From: an uncultured Alistipes sp.
Lineage (GTDB): Bacteria > Bacteroidota > Bacteroidia > Bacteroidales > Rikenellaceae
Length of the DNA: 64,000 nucleotides
Direction of reading: 5' to 3'
Assembly (NCBI GenBank): GCA_947623965.1
Contig: CANQIF010000006.1
Coordinates: 1 to 64,000, forward strand
Part shown: in pieces, positions 8,869 to 18,094 of the stretch
Numbering within the stretch: the first letter of the stretch is position 1
Layout of the letters: each line of letters starts with the position of its first letter
The notes under the pieces: model-generated
The model's input: the letters and a program-made list of their open reading frames with translations, nothing else
The model's database searches: none
Told to the model about the DNA's origin: nothing
Made by a program: the position numbers and the translations under genes

Positions 8869-11800
8869 AGTTCACGCAGGGTTCGGCAGGCATCTTCGAC
8901 GTCTTTCACGCTCCTAACGGTCATCGCCAGCCGATTATTGTGCTGCTTGAGGACAAAACGGTCGGGGCGGCGCGTGATCCGCTCGAGCAGCGTGCGGAAG
9001 GTCTCGCTTCGGTAATAGGGCGAATTTTGCTCGCCGACGAACTGGACGATCATGAGGCCGTTCTTCACCTTGACGCGCTCCATGCCGAGGCGGATCGCCT
9101 CCCAGCGCAGGCGGACGACGTTCAGCAGCTCCTTCGCCGCGCGCGGCAGGGGGCCGAAGCGGTCGGCGAGGCGCTGTTCGAAGCCGCGCAGCGCCGCCTC
9201 GTCCTTCGTCGAGTCGAGCTCGCGGTAGAGTTTCAGGCGCTCGGCCTGCTGCGAAACGTAACTGTCGGGCAGTTCGGCCTCCACCTCGATCTCGATGTGG
9301 GAGTCCTCGATGTAGCGCTCCGCGCCCGCCTCCGCCGGAGCGCCGCCGAGGATCGCGGTCCCGGGAAGCTCGAGCCCCTCGGCGCGAAGCTCGGCGATCG
9401 CCTCGCCGAGGATCCGCTGGTAGGCCTCGAAGCCCACGTCGGCGATGAAGCCGCTCTGCTCGGCCCCCAACAGATTGCCCGCACCGCGGATGTCGAGGTC
9501 CTGCATGGCGATGTTGAAGCCCGACCCGAGGTCCGAGAACTCCTCGATGGCCCGCAGGCGGCGGCGGGCGTCGTCCGTCAGCAGCTCGTCGGGGGGCGAG
9601 AGCAGGTAGCAGTAGCCGCGGCGGTTCGAGCGGCCGACGCGGCCGCGCAGCTGGTGCAGGTCGCTGAGGCCGAAGTTCTGGGCGTCGTTGATGATGATCG
9701 TATTGGCATTCGGGATGTCGATGCCGTTCTCGACGATCGTCGTCGCCAGCAGCACGTCGAAATCGCCGTAGATGAAGTCCATGATGAGTTTTTCGAGCTC
9801 CTCGGGAGCCAGGCGGCCGTGGCCGACGCGCACGCGCGCCTTGGGGCAGAGGCGCAGGATCATCCCCTCGAGGGTCCGGAGCTCCTCGACGCGGTTGTGG
9901 ATGAAGTAGACCTGGCCGCCGCGGGCGAGCTCCTGCTCGATGGCGTCGCGGACGATCTCCTCGGAGAAGGCGTGCGTCTCGGTCTGGATCGGCTGCCGGT
10001 TGGGCGGCGGGGTCGAGATGACCGAGAGGTCGCGCGAACCCATGAGCGAGAACTGCAGCGTCCGCGGGATGGGGGTCGCCGTGAGGGTGAGCGTATCGAC
10101 CGCGACGCTGAGCTGCGTCAGCTTCTCCTTGGCTGCGACGCCGAACTTCTGCTCCTCGTCGATGATGAGCAGCCCGAGGTCGTGGAAACGGATCTGTTTG
10201 CCGAGCATCTTGTGCGTACCGATGAGGATGTCGATGCGGCCCGCGGCCAGCTCCTCGCAGATCTGGCGCACCTCCTTGGCCGACTTCGTGCGGTTCAGGT
10301 ATTCGATCCGCACCGGGAAGTCGCGCAGCCGCTCCGAGAAGGAGCGGTAGTGCTGCAGCGCGAGGATCGTCGTCGGCACCAGCACGGCGACCTGCTTGCC
10401 GTCGGTCGCGGCCTTGAAGGCGGCGCGGATCGCCACCTCGGTCTTGCCGAAGCCCACGTCGCCGCAGACGAGGCGGTCCATCGGCTCGGGGGCCTCCATG
10501 TCGTGCTTGACGGCGGCGACGGCCGCCTGCTGGTCGGGGGTGTCCTCGTAGCGGAACGAGGCTTCGAGCTCGTGCTGCAGGTAGCTGTCGGGCGAGAAGG
10601 CGAAGCCGGGCGAGGCCTTGCGCCGGGCGTAGAGGGCGATGAGCTCGCGCGAAATGTCCTTGACGGCCTTCTTGGCGGCCGACTTGAGCTTCTGCCAGGC
10701 TCCGGTGCCGAGCTTGTAGATTTTCGGGGGCTCGCCGTCGCCCGACCTGTAGCGCGAGATGCGGTGCAGCGAGTGGACGTTGACGAAGAGGACGTCGCCG
10801 TCGCGGTAGACGAGTTTGATCGCCTCGTGGGGCTTGCCGTTCTCGACGACGCGGACCAGTCCGTCGAAGCGGCCGACGCCGTGGTCGATGTGGACCACGT
10901 AGTCGCCGGGGCGCAGCTGGTTGAGCTCGGCCACGGTCATCTGCTCGTCGCGGCGGATCTCGCCGTTGATGCGGTAGCGCTGGTAGCGGTCGAAGATCTG
11001 GTGGTCGGTGTAGAGGCAGACGCGCAGGTCGCTGTCGACGAAGCCCGCCCGCAGCGTGAGATCCAGCGAGCGCACCAGCACCTGGCCGCGGCCGATCTGG
11101 TGGAAGATGTTCTCGAGGCGCTCCACCTGCGCCTTGTTCTCCGAGAGGATGTAGGTCGTGAAGCCCCGCTGGGCGTTGCGGATCATGTCGTCGGCGAGCA
11201 GTTCGAAATTCTTGTTGAACTTCGGCTGGGGCTGCGTGGCGAAGGCGATCTTCGTGTCAGCGGGACGCTCGGGGAGGTTGTCGCGCAGCAGGAAGAGGCG
11301 ATTTTCCTCCAGGTCGGCCAGCAGGCCGTTGCGCGAGGTGAGGAGCCGGTCGATCGAGGCGGGCTCGGCGAGGTCGGCGAGGGTTTTGCGGCGGATGTCG
11401 TTCACGCGGCGCAGCACGGCATCGAAGTCGTAGCACCAGAACGAGGCGGCGGCGCCGGCGAAGGCGGCCAGCGAGACGCGGCTCTCCGCCTCGGAGCGCC
11501 GGTGCAGGTCGGGGACGATCTCGACCCGGTCGAGGCGGTCGGAGGAGAGCTGGCTCGATATTTCGAAGCGGCGGATCGAATCGACCTCGTCGCCGAAGAA
11601 GTCGAGGCGGTAGGGCTTGCTCTCGACGTAGGAGAAAATATCCACGATGCCGCCGCGGATCGAGTACTGGCCCGGCTCGTAGACGAAGTCGACCCGCGTG
11701 AAGGCGGCCCCGGCGAGACGCCGCTCGAGGTCGTCGATCGCAAGGCGGTCGCCGACGGCCACCGTCAGCGTGTCGCGCCGCATCGCCTCGGCATCGGTCA

Positions 11801-12566
11801 CGCGTTCGGCCAGCGCCTCGGGGTAGGTGCAGACGACTAAGTAGCCGGGCTGCTTCGAAGCCGAGGGCTGTTTCGGGGCAGGCTGCTTCGGGGCCGACGG
11901 CTGCAGGGGGAGCTGTTGCGGGGCGGATTGCTTGGAGGCGGGCTGCTGGGGGATGGCCGGCCGGGCCGGTTGGAGGGCGGGCTGCCCGGCGGACGGGGCG
12001 GAGCGGCTGAGACGGCCAGGCCAGGCGGGAGATTCGGCAGACGGGGTGGCGGGGCAGGCGAAAGATTCGGCTGACGGGGCGGGTTGCGACTTTGCAGCGG
12101 CCGGAACGGCTTGGACTGTCCGTGCCGGGCGCTCCGCCCGGGCAGCAAGATCCTTCCGGGAGGCATCCCCCTTTCGGGAGCGGGTGCCGCCCGCGAAGTT
12201 GCGCAGCGCCGAAAGGGTCGAAGTCCGCTGCACCACCCCCTGGGCATCCTCAGTACCGTAGGCGGCCGACCGTTTGTAGGAGGTGGGGAAGAAGCAGACC
12301 CGCTCTTCGTCCAGAAGACGGTAGAAGTCGTTCATAAGGTAGGCGGCCGAATCGCGGTCGTCCGCGACGAAGATATGGACGCCGCCGAGGCGTTCGATCG
12401 CCTCCGCCGCATAGCACGACAAAGCCCCGCCGACGAGCTCTTCGAGGTGGAGGGTCTTCGCCTCCCCCTTCGCCTCGCGGCACAACCGCCGGAGCGGCTT
12501 CGATTCGGCCAGCATCACGGCCAGCTCTTCATGTACGGACCTCTTTCTTTCCGCCATACCATTCAT
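8865..12566 (-). CDS. mfd: Transcription-repair coupling factor Mfd
   Basis: A 1233-aa ATP-dependent translocase that removes stalled RNA polymerase and recruits UvrAB. UvrB-like N-terminal domains are followed by the RNA-polymerase-binding domain (PGDYVVHIDHGVGRF), helicase motifs (Walker A GDVGFGKTE; DEEQ in LLIIDEEQKFGV; TATPIPRTL) and the C-terminal TRCF domain. Residues about 124-241 are a low-complexity Pro/Gln/Ala/Ser/Lys insert between ALRNFAGG and LVVCTYPEAL, where relatives usually have only a short loop. I chose ATG 12566 because an A-rich stretch precedes it; ATG 12557 is the alternative. The longer open frame upstream is repeat-derived. Confidence 0.95.
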   Translation of the reverse strand: MNGMAERKRSVHEELAVMLAESKPLRRLCREAKGEAKTLHLEELVGGALSCYAAEAIERLGGVHIFVADDRDSAAYLMNDFYRLLDEERVCFFPTSYKRSAAYGTEDAQGVVQRTSTLSALRNFAGGTRSRKGDASRKDLAARAERPARTVQAVPAAAKSQPAPSAESFACPATPSAESPAWPGRLSRSAPSAGQPALQPARPAIPQQPASKQSAPQQLPLQPSAPKQPAPKQPSASKQPGYLVVCTYPEALAERVTDAEAMRRDTLTVAVGDRLAIDDLERRLAGAAFTRVDFVYEPGQYSIRGGIVDIFSYVESKPYRLDFFGDEVDSIRRFEISSQLSSDRLDRVEIVPDLHRRSEAESRVSLAAFAGAAASFWCYDFDAVLRRVNDIRRKTLADLAEPASIDRLLTSRNGLLADLEENRLFLLRDNLPERPADTKIAFATQPQPKFNKNFELLADDMIRNAQRGFTTYILSENKAQVERLENIFHQIGRGQVLVRSLDLTLRAGFVDSDLRVCLYTDHQIFDRYQRYRINGEIRRDEQMTVAELNQLRPGDYVVHIDHGVGRFDGLVRVVENGKPHEAIKLVYRDGDVLFVNVHSLHRISRYRSGDGEPPKIYKLGTGAWQKLKSAAKKAVKDISRELIALYARRKASPGFAFSPDSYLQHELEASFRYEDTPDQQAAVAAVKHDMEAPEPMDRLVCGDVGFGKTEVAIRAAFKAATDGKQVAVLVPTTILALQHYRSFSERLRDFPVRIEYLNRTKSAKEVRQICEELAAGRIDILIGTHKMLGKQIRFHDLGLLIIDEEQKFGVAAKEKLTQLSVAVDTLTLTATPIPRTLQFSLMGSRDLSVISTPPPNRQPIQTETHAFSEEIVRDAIEQELARGGQVYFIHNRVEELRTLEGMILRLCPKARVRVGHGRLAPEELEKLIMDFIYGDFDVLLATTIVENGIDIPNANTIIINDAQNFGLSDLHQLRGRVGRSNRRGYCYLLSPPDELLTDDARRRLRAIEEFSDLGSGFNIAMQDLDIRGAGNLLGAEQSGFIADVGFEAYQRILGEAIAELRAEGLELPGTAILGGAPAEAGAERYIEDSHIEIEVEAELPDSYVSQQAERLKLYRELDSTKDEAALRGFEQRLADRFGPLPRAAKELLNVVRLRWEAIRLGMERVKVKNGLMIVQFVGEQNSPYYRSETFRTLLERITRRPDRFVLKQHNNRLAMTVRSVKDVEDACRTLREL

Positions 12567-12809
12567 TTTTACGACGCATCGCGGCGCACCGCCGATCCGG
12601 GTTTCGGGTTTCGGGGACGATCTCCGTTCCCAGCTGCGGCTTTCAGTTTTTCGGGTACGGCGCACCCCGATCGGGAAACGTTGCACACGCGAAAAGGGCG
12701 GAACGCCGTGCGTTCCACCGATAAGGCGCCGGAGATCGCGGGCCCTACATTCCGGATAAGACCGACGTCGGCTGCGGGCTGCCGTCGCTTCGCGACAAAC
12801 AGACACCCT

Positions 12810-13310
12810 CGGGCTGCAGCCTGCGGAGCGCACGCAGATTCGGGTACGAATTGCGGGCCTCCGCCGCCGGAGGCTGCGGCCCGCTCGGTCCTGACGGACC
12901 GATCCTAACTCAAAACCAGCCCGCAGCCGAGCGGACGGGCTTGCTTTCGAGCAGCGCGAGATTGCAGCCCTCCACCCAGGGGCGGCTGCGGGCTGCTGCG
13001 CCCTGCGGGCGCAAATTCAGAATTCAAAATTCTAAATTCAAAATGACCCGCATTTATCCTGCATCTTCGGGCCGCGGCTTGCGAAGAGCCCGTACGAACG
13101 GACGCAAAAGCGGACACGAGCTGCGGGCCTCTGCCGGGCGGAGGCTGCAGCCCTCCGTCGCTTCGCGACGAACCGACACACTCGGGCAGCAGCCTGCGGA
13201 GCGCACGCAGATTCGGGAACGAGTTGCGGGCCTTCGCCGGGCGGAGGCTGCGGCCCGCTCGGTCCTGACGGACCGATCCTAACTCAAAACCAGCCCGCAG
13301 CCAGACGCCT
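12810..13310. repeat. GC-rich palindromic repeat cluster (type locus)
   Basis: The gap between rng and mfd holds two A units (12810-12884 and from about 13170), a variant at 13072 and a B unit (12919-12993). In an A unit, CGGGCTGCAGCCT pairs with AGGCTGCGGCCCG (P1). Inside it GCGGAG pairs with CTCCGC (P2), and an apical hairpin such as ATTCG/CGAAT sits within (P3). A separate short hairpin follows, here TCGGTCC/GGACCGA (12885-12902). B units have the same plan, with P1 = GCCCGCAGCCG/CGGCTGCGGGC. An AT-rich tail of AATTCAAAATTC type closes the B unit. No coding signal is visible in 12567-13325. Confidence 0.9.
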
Positions 13311-13325
13311 CCGGCCCCTCCTCCG

Positions 13326-14885
13326 CTACTTGCTCTTGATCAGATCGTTGTCGGCCCGATCGTGGTAGTGCACGTCGATGATGCCCGTGCTCTGGTCCTC
13401 GACCACCTTGATCCGCGTCTTGTACTTCCACTCCCAGCGGCGGCGCAGCGAAATAAGGCCGCGCGTCAGGAACGAGGCGACGTAGGGGCTCACGACGAGT
13501 TTGATGTACTTGTGACCGCGGTCGAGCGTCAGCAGCGAGATCTGGTTCTCGATCTTCTTGTCCAGCAGCACCGTCGGCTCGATCTTGCCCGAGCCGTGGC
13601 AGGTCGGGCAGGTGTCCGACACATCCTCGATGGCGAGCGGCCGCACTCGCTGGCGCGTGATCTGCATCAGGCCGAACTTCGTCAGCGGCAGGATCGTGTG
13701 CTTGGCCTTGTCAGTCGCCATGAGCTGGGTCATCTCCTCGTAGAGGGCCGTCTTGTTGGCCGCCTTGTGCAGGTCGATGAAGTCGATGATGACGATGCCG
13801 CCCATATCGCGCAGCCGCAGCTGGCGGGCGATCTCCTTCGCCGCCGCCAGGTTGACCTCCATGGCGGTTTGCTCCTGGTTGTCCTCGGCCTTCGTGCGGT
13901 TGCCCGAGTTGACGTCGATGACGTTCATCGCCTCCGTGCGCTCGATGATGAGGTAAGCGCCGCGCTTGAGCGAGACGTACTTCGCGAAGAGCGACTTGAT
14001 CTGCTTCGAAATGTCGAAATTGTCGAAGAGGGGCACCGTGCCGCGGTAGAGCTTGACGATCGGCTCCATCTCGGGGTCGATTTCGTGGACGTAGCCCTTG
14101 ATCTCGCGGAACATCGCCTCGTCATCGACGACGATCTGCGAGAAGGAGCCGTTCAGCGAGTCGCGGATGATCGTATTGGCGCGGTTCATCTCGCTCATGA
14201 GCTGTCCGGGGGCCGTGGGGACCGTCTTGCGGACCATGCCGAGCGTCTTGTACCAGCGTTCAAGCTGCTGGCGGATGTCGTGTTCGACCTCCTCGTCCTT
14301 GGCCTCCATGGCCGCCGTGCGGATGATGACGCCGAAATTCTGCGGCAGCACCGAGGCGGCGATGCGCTTCAGGCGGCGCTTCTCCTCGGCCGAGCGGATC
14401 TTCTGCGAAAGGAAGACCTTCTGCGAGAAGGGAACCAGCACGACGTTGCGGCCCGCCAGCGAAATGTCGGCCGTCAGGCGCGGCCCCTTGGTCGAGATCG
14501 CCTCCTTGGCGACCTGCACCAGCACGAGCTGGCCGGGCTGGAGGTAGTCGCCGATCTTGCCGCTCTTGGCCACCGGCTCTTCGAGCTTCATCGTATCGAC
14601 CTTCAGCCCCCGTTTGCCGGGCTGGAGCGACGAGACGAGCTTCTGCAGCGACGGGAACTGCGTCCCGAGGTCCGAATAGTGGATGAAGGCGTCTTTTTCG
14701 TGCCCTATGTTGACGAATGCCGCGTTGAGACCCGGCATGATCTTGCGGACCTTGCCGAGGTAGATGTCGCCGACGGCGAATCCTGTTTTGCACTGTTCCT
14801 TGTTCAGCTCGACGAGCACCTTGTCCTCGCACAGGGCGATGGTCAGCTCGGCGGGCGTGACGTGGATGATAAGTTCTCTGTTCAT
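13326..14885 (-). CDS. rng: Ribonuclease E/G family endoribonuclease
   Basis: A 519-aa single-strand-specific RNase of the RNase G size class, for rRNA 5' maturation and mRNA decay. An N-terminal S1-type RNA-binding region (about 38-125; GDIYLGKVRKIMPGLNAAFV) precedes the catalytic core, with the metal-binding aspartates in NVIDVNSGNR and IVIIDFIDLH. A CPTCHGSG motif matches the zinc-link used for dimerisation in RNase E. No long C-terminal degradosome tail is present. The HU and rng genes are neighbours in many Bacteroidetes; here a repeat-filled gap of about 1 kb separates them. Confidence 0.95.
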   Translation of the reverse strand: MNRELIIHVTPAELTIALCEDKVLVELNKEQCKTGFAVGDIYLGKVRKIMPGLNAAFVNIGHEKDAFIHYSDLGTQFPSLQKLVSSLQPGKRGLKVDTMKLEEPVAKSGKIGDYLQPGQLVLVQVAKEAISTKGPRLTADISLAGRNVVLVPFSQKVFLSQKIRSAEEKRRLKRIAASVLPQNFGVIIRTAAMEAKDEEVEHDIRQQLERWYKTLGMVRKTVPTAPGQLMSEMNRANTIIRDSLNGSFSQIVVDDEAMFREIKGYVHEIDPEMEPIVKLYRGTVPLFDNFDISKQIKSLFAKYVSLKRGAYLIIERTEAMNVIDVNSGNRTKAEDNQEQTAMEVNLAAAKEIARQLRLRDMGGIVIIDFIDLHKAANKTALYEEMTQLMATDKAKHTILPLTKFGLMQITRQRVRPLAIEDVSDTCPTCHGSGKIEPTVLLDKKIENQISLLTLDRGHKYIKLVVSPYVASFLTRGLISLRRRWEWKYKTRIKVVEDQSTGIIDVHYHDRADNDLIKSK

Positions 14886-14989
14886 GTATATCGTGGGTCG
14901 TGTCCGCTAAAGCGAACACGTTTTTACGGTTGTGTCCGGAGGCGTCGCGGGCGCGGCGGCGGAGGCGGTGCGGCCCGGCTCATTGCGCA

Positions 14990-15500
14990 GGGCTGCGGCA
15001 ACGCGGACCGGTCGATCCTGCAATCCGGTTGACGACATAGACCGGCTGGCAATGCAGACCGGCTGGCAACATAGCCCGGTTGCCCCTGCAGTCCGGCTGG
15101 CCATGTGGCCGGTTGACCTTTCGGGCCGGCTATCAGCGCAGGCTGGTTGGCCCCGCAGACCGGTTGCCCCTGCGGGCCGGCTGACAAGGCAGCGATACGG
15201 CCTGCGTTCGGCGCTGTTGGCCGCGCTGCCCTTCCGGGGGCTGCTCGGCCGGCGATCGACAATCCCGCCAAGGATGCGCAGTCTGACCGACGGTGCGCGG
15301 TCTGACCAGTGGCATGCAGCCCGGTCGATGGAATGCAGCCCGACCGGCAGTAACCAGCCCCAAGCCGGCGAATGCGCCCCGGCTGGCGGTAACCGGCCCG
15401 ACCGGCGATGCGCAATCAGGCCGGCGGTATGCGCCCCCATCGGCGGCAGGCAAGCCCGACCGGCGTTATGCGCCCCTATCCGGCGGCGCGCATTTTCGGT
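14990..15500. repeat. Degenerate 17-18 bp minisatellite
   Basis: The 14886-15843 gap contains a GC-rich tandem array. From about 15040 the period is 17 bp, with units such as AGACCGGCTGGCAATGC, AGACCGGCTGGCAACAT and AGCCCGGTTGCCCCTGC. It decays into 18-bp-like units (GCCCGACCGGCGTTATGC) by about 15470. Open frames across it exist only because the array lacks stop codons. Nothing gene-like is visible between 15500 and 15780. Confidence 0.8.
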
Positions 15501-15780
15501 CGGGGGCTCCGGCTGCAGCAGGCGAATCGGGAGCGGTTCGGTCGGCGCTTTTCCGGTCTGTTCCGACGGGGCGGACGCCCTCCATGCGGACGGTTCGAGG
15601 TTTCAGGTGGGCCGTTTTCAACAGGAAGCGGCCCGGCTTCCAAGGGTTTCGCGGGCGGGACCCCGACGGTCTCCGCATCCGCTTGCGACAGCGGACCGGC
15701 GGTTCCGGCATCCGGCGCCGGAGCGGCCCGCCCCGGCTGCAACCCCTTCCGGAGGGGGTTCGGGGCGGATTATTTATAAA

Positions 15781-15826
15781 GCGGTAAAGCTAAAGGAGCC
15801 GGAGCTCTTTTAGCTTTAACACCGCT
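15781..15826 (-). terminator. Long hairpin ending the HU / small-peptide unit
   Basis: GCGGTAAAGCTAAAGGAGC pairs with GCTCTTTTAGCTTTA plus the flanking ACCGC, giving a stem of nearly 20 bp with one wobble. Downstream on the minus strand the sequence is CCGCTTTATAAATAA, so the T-tract is weak. It lies 18 bp after the stop of the 30-aa gene. Confidence 0.65.
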
Positions 15827-15843
15827 GTCGCGAGGGTTCTACC

Positions 15844-15936
15844 CTACTTGTTCTTCTTGTGACGATTCTTGCGAAGACGCTTCTTACGCTTGTGGGTAGC
15901 CATCTTATGGCGCTTATGCTTCTTTCCGTTCGGCAT
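15844..15936 (-). CDS. 30-aa AURKAIP1/COX24 (mS38-like) ribosomal-type peptide
   Basis: A very short, extremely basic peptide (starts MPNGKKHKRHK, then RKKRLRKNRHKKNK) of the DUF1713/COX24 family, related to mitochondrial small-subunit protein mS38; most residues are Lys, Arg or His. Bacteroidetes genomes carry a near-identical 28-32 aa gene that is often missed. Here it sits 28 bp downstream of the HU gene on the same strand, so it is probably co-transcribed with it. A ribosomal role is inferred from the family and composition. Confidence 0.85.
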   Translation of the reverse strand: MPNGKKHKRHKMATHKRKKRLRKNRHKKNK

Positions 15937-15964
15937 AGTTGTTGGTTTTAAGAGGTTCGACAAT

Positions 15965-16237
15965 TTATTTTACCTTCGCTGCGAAGCTCTTGGCGGGCTT
16001 GAAAGCGGGGATATTGTGTTCGGGAATCGTGATGGTCGTATTTTTCGAGATGTTGCGGGCGACCTTCTGCGCGCGCTTCTTGACGATGAAGCTGCCGAAA
16101 CCGCGAAGATAGACATTGTTGCCGCTCTCCAACGAAGTCTTGACCGAGTCCATGAAAGCCTCGACGATTGCCATCACCTGCACCTTTTCAACGCCGGTGT
16201 TTTTAGCGATTTCGCTAACGATATCTGCCTTTGTCAT
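15965..16237 (-). CDS. HU/IHF-family DNA-binding protein
   Basis: A 90-aa histone-like protein that bends and compacts DNA as a dimer. It shows the standard layout: an N-terminal helical dimerisation region (MTKADIVSEIAKNTG), the GFGSFIVKKR signature, and a beta-arm with the proline at its tip (TITIPEHNIPAFKP). The length is exactly typical. It is first in a transcription unit with a good promoter at 16285-16315 and is followed by the 30-aa ribosomal-type gene. Confidence 0.96.
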   Translation of the reverse strand: MTKADIVSEIAKNTGVEKVQVMAIVEAFMDSVKTSLESGNNVYLRGFGSFIVKKRAQKVARNISKNTTITIPEHNIPAFKPAKSFAAKVK

Positions 16238-16284
16238 ATCTTTATAAATGTTTTTAGATTAAGTTTACGTCTCTATCGGGTTTG

Positions 16285-16315
16285 CAAATATACACTTTAT
16301 TTGCTTTTCCGCCAA
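16285..16315 (-). promoter_or_regulatory. Promoter of the HU gene
   Basis: On the minus strand, TATATTTG (16285-16292) is a perfect TAnnTTTG -7 element, and TTG (16313-16315) lies 20 nt upstream as the -33 element. Confidence 0.75.
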
Positions 16316-16430
16316 CGATATGCGGATTTTTTTTCGTTTCGCCGGAAGGTTCGGGAAATCGTTGCGCAAAATTCGGGCAAAAACGGGAAAAACTCCGGAA
16401 ATAGCTGGCAAAGAGTGATATTCCGCCTTT

Positions 16431-16826
16431 TTATCGCATTGCGCCGGCGATCCCGTCGGCGATCCGGTCGAGGGCCTGCTGCAGCTTCGACCCGATCATC
16501 ATCCGCATCATCATGTTCAGTTCGGCGTGCAGCACCAACCGCAGCCGCGTGTCGCACTCCGAGACGGCGTGCAGCTGCACCCAGAAGGCGAAATCCATCG
16601 GGACGCCGTCGCCCGTGATCTTGACGTGCTTCGGCGCTACGCGCTCGGCCATCCGCAGACGGACCGTGAAGCCCTTGACCTTGAACGAGCAGGTCTCCTC
16701 GGTCGCCTGCCACTCCTCGACCCGGTCGGCCACGGCGGGGGTGAGGCGGTCGAACCGGTGAATCACTTCGTAAATCTGCTCCGCAGGGCGCAAGATCTGC
16801 ACCTGCTTGGAAATGTATTCCTGCAT
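16431..16826 (-). CDS. SRPBCC (START-like) family protein
   Basis: A 131-aa single-domain protein with the SRPBCC/polyketide-cyclase-like fold: an N-terminal strand with VQILRPAEQIYEVIHRFDRL, central strands (CSFKVKGFTVRLRMAERVAPKHVKI) and a long amphipathic C-terminal helix (LNMMMRMMIGSKLQQALDRIADGIAGA). Proteins of this fold bind a hydrophobic ligand or act as chaperone-like factors; no specific substrate can be named. It lies 29 bp downstream of the transglutaminase-fold gene and is probably its operon partner. Confidence 0.8.
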   Translation of the reverse strand: MQEYISKQVQILRPAEQIYEVIHRFDRLTPAVADRVEEWQATEETCSFKVKGFTVRLRMAERVAPKHVKITGDGVPMDFAFWVQLHAVSECDTRLRLVLHAELNMMMRMMIGSKLQQALDRIADGIAGAMR

Positions 16827-16855
16827 CTTTTGTCTTATTAATATATATGTATCTA

Positions 16856-17758
16856 TTATTCCCTTTCATCCGCCGCCTCGGGCGCCGCCCAGAAACGGCA
16901 GTCGTCGGTGGTGCATACGGCATCGCCGCCCAGTCCGAAGCCTGCGAATCCCGAGGGCAGCAGCGCCACGCGCCGCCCCTCGCAGTTCACCTCACGGTCG
17001 TATCCGGTCTGTTCCCGGCACTCGAACCAGTAGAGGTTCTTGGCCCAGTAGGCGCGGTAGCTGTCAGGATCGTTCGCCTCACCCAGCAGCCGATGCACCT
17101 CCATCGGCTCCTCCGCGAGGCAGCGTTCGCGCATCTCGGCCAGAGAGAGAGGCACGCCGGCGGGATCGGAGACCCAGGCCTGCATGTCCGAGTCGATCAT
17201 GGCCCACTTCCGCCGCTCGGGCAGCCAGACGAGGTTCACCACGTGACAGTCCCGGTCCTCGGAATCGAAAGGCAGGCAGGTCACGAAACGGTTCACGACG
17301 CCCGAGGCAAGCAGCAGTTCGTGCAGCAGGATCGCGTGCAAACGGCAGTTGAAAGCCGGCTCGACCGTCCGGTGATACTCCCAAAGCGCCGTGGCGTTGC
17401 GGGTCTCGGGCTGCACCCGCTGGTTGGCATGGGGGATGTTGCGGGCGACGAAGCGGGCCAGGGCGAGGCTGCGCTCCCACGCGGTCGCATCGGGAGGCAG
17501 GATCGTGTCGAGGCGGAAATAGGCGCGAATCTCGCGGGCGCGGGCCGTATCCTGCACATAGGCGAAGCGGTAGGCGGTCGTGTCGGCCGCATAGGCCCCC
17601 GAAGCGCGCAGCAACTCGATCCGCTCGCGGCGCTGCACCTCGTACAGCAGGGCGACGAGCCGGTCGCGGAAGACGAAGCGGGCCAGCAGGAGGCAGACGG
17701 CGAGCAGCACGAAGAGCGCCAGGAGGGTCCATCCGATCGTTTTGAGGGCTTTTTTCAT
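16856..17758 (-). CDS. Membrane-anchored transglutaminase-fold protein
   Basis: A 300-aa protein with one N-terminal membrane segment (about residues 8-27) and an extracytoplasmic transglutaminase-like domain. The Cys-His-Asp triad appears in order: Cys in FNCRLHA, His in DCHVVNLVW, and Asp in MIDSDMQAWV. Such proteins act as cysteine proteases or transferases on envelope proteins; the substrate is unknown. It is read from a promoter carried by the 74-bp repeat at 17839. The 3' neighbour is the SRPBCC gene. Confidence 0.8.
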   Translation of the reverse strand: MKKALKTIGWTLLALFVLLAVCLLLARFVFRDRLVALLYEVQRRERIELLRASGAYAADTTAYRFAYVQDTARAREIRAYFRLDTILPPDATAWERSLALARFVARNIPHANQRVQPETRNATALWEYHRTVEPAFNCRLHAILLHELLLASGVVNRFVTCLPFDSEDRDCHVVNLVWLPERRKWAMIDSDMQAWVSDPAGVPLSLAEMRERCLAEEPMEVHRLLGEANDPDSYRAYWAKNLYWFECREQTGYDREVNCEGRRVALLPSGFAGFGLGGDAVCTTDDCRFWAAPEAADERE

Positions 17759-17838
17759 GAGGATCGACGGTTGCGCGGCAGCGGCGGTTTGTTGCGCGAC
17801 CTTGCCGCGCGATCCCGCTGCGCCGGATTTTCAGGGTG

Positions 17839-18056
17839 CAAAGATACGAATAAGTCGAGCGCAATGCCAAATTTATTTGAGCATTGCCGAGACGGAGTAT
17901 CTTCGACGAAGTCAAAGATACGAAATGCCGAGTGCGAAATGCAAACTTGTTTGCGATTTTGCCGAGGCCGAGTATCTTCGACGGAGCCAAAATACGAATA
18001 AGTCGAGCGCAATGCCAAATTTATTTGGGCATTGCCGAGACGGAGTATCTAAGAGA
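17839..18056 (-). repeat. Three tandem copies of a 74-bp promoter-bearing repeat
   Basis: Units begin at 17839, 17913 and 17988 (periods 74 and 75 bp), each opening with CAAAGATACGAA or a close variant and ending around GCCGAGACGGAGTATCTTCG. Read on the minus strand, the first unit has TATCTTTG (-7, 17839-17846) and TTTG (-33, 17868-17871) with a 21-nt spacer, aimed at the transglutaminase-fold gene. Each unit also contains a small hairpin, for example GCAATGC/GCATTGC. The third unit has a damaged -7 (CAAAATA). Confidence 0.8.
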
Positions 18057-18094
18057 TACGAATGAAGAATTAAAAATGAAATATTACCATGAGT

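Noticed and set aside
8940..11840. A 966-codon open frame on the plus strand
   Set aside because: It is antisense to mfd, which has full helicase motifs. The predicted protein is low-complexity and has no recognisable fold.
14907..15813. Several 100-290 codon frames on both strands between rng and HU
   Set aside because: They are products of the stop-poor minisatellite; all frames are open at once and the peptides are repetitive Arg/Pro/Gly-rich sequence.
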